A DNA stretch of 60,000 nt. Origin: Symsagittifera roscoffensis. Lineage: Eukaryota > Xenacoelomorpha > Acoela > Convolutidae. The notes below the pieces were generated by a model that saw only the letters and a program-made list of their open reading frames with translations, did no database searches and was not told the origin of the DNA. Each line of letters opens with the position of its first letter. Within the stretch, counting starts at the first letter, position 1. Shown in pieces: positions 1-9,300 of this stretch. The position numbers and the translations under genes are program-made. The stretch covers positions 51,578,233 to 51,638,232 of the forward strand of contig NC_087067.1 of assembly GCF_963678635.1 (NCBI RefSeq), in the 5' to 3' direction.

Positions 1-109
1 GTGATTTCCCTTTGGACCACTTCTTTTTCTTGGCTTTTCCACCTCCACTTGACGTAGGCTTTTGACTCTTTTTGGGATCAGTCTTTGCGGGTTGCTTTTT
101 AGGAGGCAT
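1..109 (-). CDS. RPS25: 40S ribosomal protein eS25, N-terminal exon (partial)
   Basis: The minus strand reads 36 codons from an ATG at 107-109 to the window edge without a stop. The peptide starts MPPKK, is rich in Lys and Pro, and contains a Gly-Gly-Gly linker followed by KAKKKKWSKGK, which is the signature N-terminal region of eS25 in the small ribosomal subunit. The family is about 115-125 residues long, so roughly two thirds of the protein lies outside the window. The next residue after the core is Ser, with a codon starting with C following it, so the reading probably continues as coding sequence rather than stopping here. This is the only host gene I recognise. Upstream (rising coordinates) the nearest retroelement-like sequence is about 1.5 kb away. 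Identification rests on the core motif and composition; exon structure cannot be seen. Confidence 0.85.
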   Translation of the reverse strand, partial: MPPKKQPAKTDPKKSQKPTSSGGGKAKKKKWSKGKS

Positions 110-1621
110 TAGTAGCAGAGTATCACAAAAGATCTAACCGATTCAGTATTCAAAAAAAACTTTGAATAGCCAAGATGTTCTGAAATCAGTGTACCGATAT
201 ATTAACCGTTAGACTCATACCATCAAATAAAACAGATAATCGAAAAACTTTGCAACCGTTTTCGCATTTCATTCAATTTTTGAAGAATTATTAGTTTAAG
301 ACATGAGGGATCTTTCCATTAATGCTTTCAAGCAAAACATAGCCCTCATCCCATAATAGTAAATTCGCAGTGAAGGACAACAAATTTTAGGCTACTTTGA
401 AGACAAGGGGAGTGGCTAAAAAGGGAAAACCTGATATTTTCCTCAGTGCGAAAAAATGTTCAAGCTACTTGCGAAACAGCTGCGAAGAATGATCCATACT
501 TAGAAACGGCACGTCATCTGTACTAAATGCCAAATTGTTGGCAATATCTTTTCGGCCAACGAATCTGACCGAAGTTACACTAGTGGACACAATTGAGCGC
601 AAATTTAGGATCTTACTCTCTAATATGCCTGTTTTCAATGTCCATTTTGGACAACAATTAGTTCGATGTACGGCAAAATTTTCACATAGACCAAGAACAA
701 ATGATCAAAGCTACCCTCTATGAACTTATCAAAATATGGCTTTGAAGACACCAATGTAAAGCGGGTCTGAAAATGCCACATTTCCTCATCTGCACTACGT
801 TTCGCAACTTAGTGAGTTCATTCTCGATTAAGCGGAGTAAGAACGTTGTTCATGCGACGACAGGAATTCTCAGCGAGATAATGAAAATGAAAAATGCTAG
901 AGTGAAAAGTTTTGTAAATTTAGATGTTTCACGCGGATTGAAAAACTTAGTGCAGAAGAGGGGATCTGGTATTTTCAGACCCAGATTACATTGAAGTCTT
1001 TGAAACCATATTTTGATAATTTCATAGAGGGTAGCTCCTATAAGTTTCACCAATTCACTTGTAATGGCATACAACCTGGAACGGAACGGGACGAAGTGCT
1101 ACAACTCTATCATAACCCACACATGATACACTGTGAGATTCGACCAGAATGGACAAATCGCAATTTCGTTTTCGAATTTTTATCGGAACGTCTGACCGAG
1201 AGAATTGATGGTTTTTATGGATCAGTGACGCCAATTGAACAATTAGACGAATCGGGAGGGGTTAGTTTTGACTAACATGCTAATTTTCAAAAATTCGTTT
1301 CGAAATAAAGACGTCACGGCCTTGAGATTTCGCACCAACTGAAACGACGATTTTCTCAGAGAGAACAACTTTATTCGTTGAAATAGACGAGGTGAACAAC
1401 ACAAATGGGAATATCAGTTGAAGTTATTGTTGGAAGGCCATTCCGAGTTGTAACAAATTTCTAACATGTTCTTTTTGAATTTCATACATGATCTTTGATC
1501 ATTTTATTGTAAATAAAAAATTTTATATCCTGATGATGCACAAAATGTGCGAAAACGTTTGAATTAACAATTTTAAAAAATTCTTAATTGTTACAAGGCA
1601 ATTCACGACAACCAGGAAGGG
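110..1621. other. Host intergenic or upstream DNA of eS25
   Basis: AT-rich sequence between the eS25 start codon and the retroelement cluster. It should contain the eS25 promoter and 5' UTR, but I see no clear TATA box or pyrimidine initiator that I would call. A plus-strand open frame at 991-1275 (about 94 codons, ending FDESGGVSFD-like) has no recognisable domain and overlaps an inverted repeat, so I do not call it a gene. An AATAAA-like hexamer lies near 1304. The only structured feature is the inverted repeat listed separately. Confidence 0.5.
709..1036. repeat. Inverted repeat, about 93-bp arms
   Basis: Positions 709-801, read on the minus strand, match 944-1036 on the plus strand with scattered substitutions and small indels. 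Shared anchors are TAGTGCAG, TTTTCAGACCC, CCATATTTTGATAA and CATAGAGGGTAGCT. About 140 bp of unrelated sequence separates the arms. The pattern fits two head-to-head copies of an unnamed dispersed repeat, or a foldback element. No transposase or terminal motif is visible. Confidence 0.6.
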
Positions 1622-1670
1622 TGTTGGGACGACGTGTCCAGCCTTCCGAGAAGAAAAAAGAGCGTTATTT
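1622..1670 (+). repeat. Possible first 49 bp of element C's 5' LTR
   Basis: This stretch begins TGTTGGG. It then runs through CCTTCCGAG and an A-rich segment resembling, in order and orientation, the first 60 or so bases of the element B LTR (TGTGCC, CCTTCCGG, A-rich run). If so, element A inserted 49 bp into C's LTR. The segment ends in TTT and the sequence after element A begins TTT, consistent with a 3-bp target duplication. The similarity is short and I hold it with low confidence; it could be chance. Confidence 0.35.
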
Positions 1671-2554
1671 TGTAACATTCGCCCAAATATCACACAGCGA
1701 CGGAGCGTAGAAAAAGTACCTATCAACGACTGGCAGGCGTCAGTTACCTTAATTCTACTCGTTTTTCACCGTCTCGACCTTGCCAGTTGATTTTCTGGTC
1801 TGTTTAGGGCAAAGTAAAAAGTTACCATTTTTAGGCCATCAGTCAAACGACTTTTGATCAGCTTTCGTTTGCATGCGAACACAACCACATAGCTGAGTCT
1901 CGGATCCTCAGACTACGTGATTGTCATTAAAAACACGGCTCGAACCACCTATTTCTATATGTTTTTGTGTGACAGTTTTATATTAAATCCATTGGAGATG
2001 GATTGACCCTTTCCTTTTTCTATCTACTCATGCTCTGAAATATTAAATAATATCGGTGTTTATTAAGATCTAGGACATTACAGCAGCTGTTATAGTCAGT
2101 TTTCACAGTCCCTTCACATATAACAGTCTCTGGGGGACCAAGCCTCCGCTCCCGTGATTTTCTTGAGATAACACTCTTATCTCCTATATTTCGTGTCCCG
2201 GGAGGGTTCCGTGGTATTTTTCTTCCCCCCACTGAAGCCTCCGTCTCCACAAATATCTGTCGCTAAGGTCCTTATCGTGTGTTTTTGCCACGATAAGAGG
2301 CTCCGTATTTTTCTGTCTCTGATACAACTGTTCTTCACAAAATATGGCGTGGTTCTGATTTTCGTCTTTTCTATTCAAAATGGCCGTCTTTTTTCTATTT
2401 CTCAGAAATGTTCTTCTTCCAATCGAAATTTTAAAAATAAAAATTCTAGAACATTCTGACCCTCCGTCGCAACACTTTTTTGTTCATAAGGCCTTTAGTC
2501 ACTTTTTTTTCTGTCGCGGGAAGGTTATGCTGTGTCATCCGGCAGAATGGCACA
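1671..2554 (-). repeat. Element A 3' LTR (884 bp)
   Basis: The copy at 25215-26098 is offset by 23,544 bp and differs at three sites: G/A near 1797, T/C near 2462 and G/A near 2513. In the element sense it starts TGTGCCATTC and ends GAATGTTACA. It holds several short perfect inverted repeats: 2165-2183 (GAGATAA arms), 2271-2297 (CTTATCGTG arms) and one around the AATCCAT motif. A TATAAAA string (minus, 1976-1982) and an AATAAA (minus, 2059-2064) are present. They are not both kept in element B, so I do not assign promoter or poly(A) function with confidence. Confidence 0.93.
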
Positions 2555-2565
2555 TACTCCCCGGA
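2555..2565 (-). promoter_or_regulatory. 3' polypurine tract of element A
   Basis: In the element sense the sequence TCCGGGGAGTA abuts the TG of the 3' LTR. This is the position from which plus-strand DNA synthesis is primed in LTR retroelements. Element B has TCCGGGGATTA at the same place (27516-27526). The tract is short, and its core TGTCCGGGGAGT is repeated elsewhere in the element. Confidence 0.75.
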
Positions 2566-2574
2566 CAAGTCTCC

Positions 2575-2592
2575 ATCAATGTCCCTATTGAT
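2575..2592 (-). other. Hairpin beside the 3' polypurine tract
   Basis: In RNA sense the arms AUCAAU and AUUGAU pair around an AGGGAC loop, ten bases upstream of the polypurine tract. The same arrangement with different arm bases (AUCGAC/GUCGAU) occurs at 13243-13260. The two substitutions in the arms are compensatory, which argues that the fold itself is selected. Element B has the identical hairpin at 27536-27553. Confidence 0.6.
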
Positions 2593-3168
2593 CGCACAAC
2601 ACCGGGTTATCGTCAAGTAGGTATCCATTTTTCTGTAACCAATCTTACAAATTGCATAAGAAAATGAAATTTATCTACTCCACTTCAACTCACTACGTGT
2701 TCACAAATGGCATCGTACTACATCTCACTGCCTTTCAACATTTTCACAAAATTTGCACCATGAGGAGTGTCCTAGATAAAATTTCTTTTCTGACTACTTA
2801 CGTCGTCTTGTTATAAAACTTCTTTTCGCTCTTTGTGATTAAAAAGTGGGACGTGGCACGGCCACGCACCCGTTAAAATTAACTTAACTTCGCTCACCAA
2901 GTATAATTAGTCATTTATGCGGTCCTTTCAATATTAAAACTAAGAAACTCTGTGGCTAGGAAAGTTATTGAGTTACCCACCCTTCTCGAGCGAATTTACT
3001 CAAACTTACCATGTCGCCACACAGTGAATTTGTGTCTTACACAGGTTAAAAACTTCAGTCGGGAATAAATAGGTAGATATACTCACCTATGCTCCTTATA
3101 TACATACATAGATAGTAGTAACTAAAATCAACAATTTCAACAATTTTAACAATTGCAACAATTTTCAA

Positions 3169-3187
3169 AGTTTGGTCTGACCAAACT
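3169..3187 (-). other. 3' UTR hairpin (AGTTTGGT arms)
   Basis: AGTTTGGT and ACCAAACT form a perfect 8-bp stem with a 3-nt loop. Element B keeps the stem at 28125-28143 with only the loop changed (CTG to TTG). It lies about 120 bp downstream of the ORF3 stop in the transcript. Its role is not known. Confidence 0.5.
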
Positions 3188-3304
3188 AAATCAAAACAAA
3201 AAGTTTCACAAGTTCAATAATCAAAACTTGGTTGATTTGTTCAAGTTTTTACACACAAAGACAATCAAGTTTTTCTCTCCTTCTCTTCTCTTCTTTGGTC
3301 ATCT

Positions 3305-6300
3305 TCACTCCATCATTTCTCCATCCTGATGTTCAGCGTCACTGTCTTCCAGAACTTTCTCTAACATGTCCAGAGAGTTGCGGGCCGTGCCCCAACCCTC
3401 CTGTTCCAACAGCCTCGGTTTGCAACAAGGTAGCAAGTCCACATTCACCTTCTGCTCCCGGTTCCTGCAAAAGCTGTTGTGAAGACATAGGCTCACGTTT
3501 CGTTCTAGGTCAGCTCTTAAGACCTCTTTCTTCTCATCTTCAGTAACACAAGGCGTTCCAGCTACCCGCTTCACCGCTGTGGTGACCGCGTTTCTGTGCG
3601 TCAAGAATGCTCGTTTATAGGCTCCTGGTCCTATATCTAGCTGGAAAGATTGATAGGCTTCCGTATTCCTTGACATGTGACGCTTCGCGCGTTCATACAT
3701 CCAAGATGTCATCACTGCACGGAACCAAGGCATCAATCTCTGCCTTGACCATATTCTTTCAATGGCTTTAGGTATTCTCAGAACCTTGCAGGTGGTTCTG
3801 AAAAGATCCAATTCGCTACTCATTTTCACGTTGCTCAGCTGTTCAGGAGTCGGCACGGCCGTCTCCTGCTCACTTGTGTCTGCGTTAGCCTCCAACCATC
3901 TCACTGCTAGCATGGCGCTAACCACCACGATTGACACTTGTTGATTCTGATCGGGCAACCCCGTGGAGTACAACTCTTCCACGTCCCAGACTAGGATCAG
4001 ATTCCCGCGTTTAGGGTACCACAACGTCTGCGCCAAGCAGTGGCAAGGATACTCCCCATGGGTTCTCACTATGTTCCTTCGGGTCCGATACCCTGAGGCT
4101 CCCAGCAACGGTTCCACTTCCATCAGGATTCTATGTAAATCGTCTTTCTCTTCTATGGTGGGGAATTCAGTAGGTAACGCTCCACTCGCTTTCTGTTTCT
4201 GGAACTCACTCACATTGCCTTCGTTCAGTCTCATGAACTCTTCACCCACAACGTCTTGCAACTCGCCTTCGGATCTCTTCGGGACTGCCCGAAAGATCTT
4301 TGCCAACAAGTCATATGACCTCTCTGACATTCTGGCCAACCTCACGCACTTTGGCACAGAGAAAAGTTGGTCAACCAACACTTGTTGCGTCCTCGCATCC
4401 ATCACCACCATGTGCGTAGGATACTTGCTATTACAATACGGCGCTGAGCTTGAACCCACCATATATTTTGAACCAGTAGGTCTGTGATAGGCTTCACTAT
4501 CCTTCAGATTCATTTCATTCTCTAGGGCTTCTCGCCAGCCTCCAATCTTTTGCTCTGTCTGTAATGCTCCAGGGAATATTTCCACGCTGAGGGACGTCAC
4601 TAGCTCATGGGCACGCTCCAAGCGCTCGAGCGATTCTATCGAACTCGTCATGCTGCAAAATCCCAAGGCTGTGATCAGGTTTACGTCCGTCACCCCATGG
4701 CAGTCCGCGACCAACTCCATGGCACTCTTATCTGACATGCTCAATCTTCCGTACAATCGTGCCAGTTGTCGATGCTGCTCGCTCAGCGTAATCAGGCAGT
4801 GTCCCATGTTACAAACATGTCCTTCCATCCCACTGTATTGAGCCAAGCATGTGCCTTGCTTCAACCAATTACTCGATGTACCTTCCTCGGACAGCTCCGT
4901 GGACGGGTTGCTCTTCTTCTTCGTCAATCTCATGGCCAGCAGGTGATGTATCATGGCCAGATCATGTAAACTCGCATCATCATCCCGTTCTAACATGATA
5001 TCCGCGGTCATGTCCCAGATTAAGCCCGCGTTAGGATGGGGACACCAGGAAGGTTTCATGAGTTCCCACATCACTACTAGACTGGTTTTCAAGGGACAGT
5101 CCCAAGAACCACAATCAAAACTCACTTGCCCTTTTAGCTCGGGAATCGAGGGCTCGACTACTCGTTCTTCCAAAATAATTCCAAGCTTGGGTTGTTCCAC
5201 CATCAACATTCCAATTTCCTTAATCCGTTCAACCCAGAAGTTGAGCACTGTGACTTGCTCGTAGTCGAAGTATGCTTCCCTGGCTTCTTCGTTCACGAAG
5301 GGATTATACGCCATCCCCGGCATGCCAGACACGTATTGGAACGACTTCAGTTTCCCTAGTGTTGCAAACTCCTTTTGTCCTCTGGCCGCTTCAATCAAGT
5401 CTCTGCTCACTCTCAATTCTTTCTTGGAGTATCTTCTCACCTCTTCCAACTTGCGATAGCTTTCCATATCATTCGACTCCTTGCTTGGCACGGTCAATGG
5501 CATGTCCTGATATAGCTCTAGGAGTGCCCTAAGGAAGTTCCTTTCGCAATCAACTCCCTTTTGCCGAATGATCTTTATACATTCTCCCAACACAGGAGTG
5601 GGGATGCGATCCACCACGAACCTGACAAAGCAAAGGGCATCCTTACGCTTAGCCCATGCTATCGCTGAATCGTCTTTCGAAATCAATGCTCGTAGAGCTT
5701 CCATTAACTCTAGCTCCTGTTCTCGTGATTTCGAGTCATTACTGGCTTCATACTCCGCCTTTTTGATGCCCATCAAGCACCAAGCCAGTCGTACTTGCAG
5801 ATCAGTTCTCACGCAAGGATGAGCCAGGTATGCTGCCACAGTAGCAGGTGCATTCATCGTCTCATCGAAGTATTTCTGGAGGGCCGCCCTCCAAGAAATC
5901 TCTAGCAGTTTTTCCAATCCAATTTCATTCGCTTCTGATGACATCACTGTGCCATACTCTCTTCGATTGAAGTTAGAGTTCTCCGTAAGCCCTTTCAGAT
6001 ATTCTTGCATGGCCCGCTTTTCACTCCAAGCCATCAGGTGCCCTCTCGCGGAGTTCCTCGCTTTCAACATCTCCACATAACCCCCTGCCGGATCTCCCAT
6101 GTGGACCGATTCCGGCACAGTTATTCGACTGTACTCGACCACGTCGAGTTGTCCTTTCAGTTTCAACTTGGCCATGTTGATTCGCGAGGGCCTGTAATCT
6201 TCAAGTCCCCCAGATCCACATTGACTGATTACTTCCATTTCTGACTTAGTGTCTGCCAGGGTTCGCGCCGTCTTCTTCGACCTTGTGGCGGTTACGGTCA

Positions 6301-9300
6301 GACCTGCCAAGAGCATAGGGGGTATCAGATTCTCTTTTTCTCCCCCTGTCAGTGTTGTACTATCTCCCTGCCCGCTCTCGCCTGAACGACCTGCGCTCGT
6401 TAAAGAGGTCACCACTGCGTTGGCTCTTGACTTCACCACTCTCGGGTTCATGGCTTGACTTCCTGTCTTCCCTTTTAGTCGCTTCAGCCCTTTCCTGGCT
6501 CGTCTGACAGGTAATTTCTTTGCAGCATGCTGATCATCGGCACTGTCTTCTGTTACTGACTCGGTCAGAACATCCGACTCCATGGAGCTCACTATTTTTT
6601 CCAGGACCTCACGCATGATGGGTTGGTTCAATCCCACCTTCATTATGGACTGCGTCCCATATCGCCTTATCACGTCCCAAGATTTCTCCATGAAGTTTAC
6701 TCGGCTCCAGATTGCTCCTGTCTTGCCTTCCAACTCCCTTTGATATCTTTCCCATTCTTCTTCTGGTAATGTGCTGAGGAACGATATCTTCATTGACTCT
6801 TCGATTTTCCTCCTCCTTGGTGATTCATAAAGCAGTTTCTGCGGATCCCTGCTTCGGCACTCTCTAGCCTGGCTTATTGGGTCTATCGGAGATAGATCGG
6901 CCGACGCCTCCTTTGTAGGAGACATGAAGGACGATGGTGCCATTAGCAATAAACTCCCATCGACTTCCCCATCGTCGTCTTCACTGAACCGGTATTCTAG
7001 CAAGTCCCTTTCCAACGCTCCTAGATCGGTCTCTCCCGGTTTCTCCGTCTTACTTCCGGTCCCGTCATCGTTATCGTCCTGATCCATCAATTCATCGTCG
7101 TCCGCATCAGGTTTCGGCCTAGGTCCCGAGGGTCCTTGTCGCGCGTCTGTGCCCGAATCCGGCCGAGCCGGTACGGCCATGTCTCCTGCATGATAAAACA
7201 ATTCATCATCGACCAGGAACTCTACCAACTCCTCGCCATGTGGGGCCAGGTCCTCTATCGTTATATATGAGCCTCCTCTGCTCTCCCTTGTCACCTCCAG
7301 CATCACCACTTTCGCTTCTCCTGACCATTTCAGTCTCGATAAGTCATCCGCGGAAGAATATACTTCGTTCCACGTTTCAGCCGAGACCTCTGGTCTCCTG
7401 GAGGGTAGTGCTTTGATCTTTTTCCTGCTCCAGGCATCGGGAAATGAGAAGTCGAACGTATGCGCGGCAGCAACGTTCCAGCTGATGAAGCGCGGCTCCA
7501 TCCCTCCACTCCACTTCAGCATTCTCTTCTCTGCGTCACGAGCTGCTCCAATACGAGGGGCAGTGATGGGAGATGTGACTCCCAACAACATCCTCCTTAT
7601 CGGTGGATATCGATGGCATTGGTCCGGCAGCGGCCTGGACCCAGGAAGCCATGTTTGTTGATTCTCTTTCGCATGGGCATAGGCTCCCGGCAATTGAGGT
7701 ACTACCACAGCCTCTCCTGTATCCTTCACCACTGGTCTCAAATTCCAGAGTTTTGGGTTAAACTGGATGTGGGACAGATCCTCACGGCCCATTCTGCATT
7801 TGAAGTGGTTGTTGAAGTCCATCAACACCCAGCCTGGCTCTGCTATTCTTCCGAACAGCCTATCGTCGCTAGCCAGCTTCCTCAGTTCACTCTGTTCTAC
7901 CCAATTCAGCACGGAACAATCCACTACTGAGACCAGGTTGACGTACAACACTGAATTCCTGTACGCTTTAACTTGCACATCCGGGAACGCAAAAGACATC
8001 ACCGGTCCATACACCACTGTGACGAATTCCCTCAGTCCGTGGACCAGAGCCAACGGATCAATCCGCATCATGACAGCTAAGTCTGTTAGTAAGGGCATGC
8101 CACAATACTGTTTACATTCGCTTGCGTTCGTCGCCACTTTGTCCTCTCCTGTGACGCTTCTGTTTTGTTGCAAGAGGTATTGAAGTAGGAGAGTCCTCCA
8201 GTCTTTCATCTTCTTGAGCGAGGCAGTTTCCAACTGTGCATTGAACTCACGACTGGGTCCCTGTAGTTGTTCAGGGTACCGCAATAGCACAAGCAAGTCT
8301 CTCAGTCGACCATAGGTCATGGCAATCAGAGTCAGGAGTCCATCCAATCTCAAATCGGCCAATGCTTGGGTAAAGAGGTTTGCCGGTCCTTTCACAAAGT
8401 TTTCATGACCAAATGTCACGTATAAGGCTAGCACCAGGCCAATCGACAACTTCCTGATGTCTTTGACGAAACTCGCGATCAGGTTCCTAGATGCCCTCGG
8501 ATAGCACGTCGATAGGAAAGATGGCGTCCATCCCACTCCCATTCCACCCAAGATAGCATCTGATCGTTCGTACTGTGCCTTTGTGGCCAGCACGTCAGCT
8601 TGGAACTTATCCAGCGACATCGTGTTTACGTCTTGCATCAGTTTCAACATCTTGCCTCCAGCCAACTCCCGGGCATTAAGTAGATTCTTCAGATACGCAT
8701 GTATCTCTTTAATTATTGCCGGCGCATGCTCAAACGCGTCCTCACCCAAGGTGCACAGCCTCGGTGACAGGTACAACCATATATTGTTGTGTGGCTTCGT
8801 ACGCAAAGCCATTGCCATGAGGTCCTCCTCTGCTGACGTCATGTTCTTTCTGATCATCCTTCCCTGCTCATTCTCTGCCTGATCCATCTGTCTGAACCAG
8901 AGATCATCAGCCACCTGTTGTACTAATAGATGATCGTCATCTATCCCTGGTCTTAGCTTCAATAATCTTGCGAAGTTGGACAGCTCCAACCCCAGAATTT
9001 CATCTAGCACCAACCTAGTTGTGCTACAATCTCTGAGCCCCTGTATGGCATTCGAGATGTCAGCCCAAACGGCGGGAAGCTCAGATCGGGACGGATAGTA
9101 ATTGTCCGGGTCCACCACTCTGTTTGGGACAGGAATTATCACGTTAAATATCCCCTCTGCTATCGTCGTGACCATTGTGTACACAAATTGAAGGGGTTCA
9201 GGCAACGCAGCGTAGCCTGGTGACAATACGAAGATCACCTTCACCACATTCATGGTGAAACGTTGTCTCGCTGCTGCCTCTACCTCGGCCATCGCCGAGA

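Larger units (their letters stand above)
2555..3304 (-). other. Element A 3' untranslated region
   Basis: About 750 bp between the end of ORF3 and the 3' LTR with no supported coding frame. It is well conserved with 27516-28288 of element B, apart from the final promoter-like edge. It contains a GGGACGTGGC-CGGCCACGC segment, runs of AACAATTT and a perfect 8-bp hairpin at 3169-3187. Confidence 0.7.

Noticed and set aside
991-1275. 94-codon plus-strand frame as a host gene
   Set aside because: Overlaps the inverted repeat, no recognisable domain, no clear upstream exon.
1976-2064. TATAAAA and AATAAA in the A LTR as promoter and poly(A) signal
   Set aside because: Neither is preserved at the same place in the B LTRs, so I mention them only inside the LTR entry.
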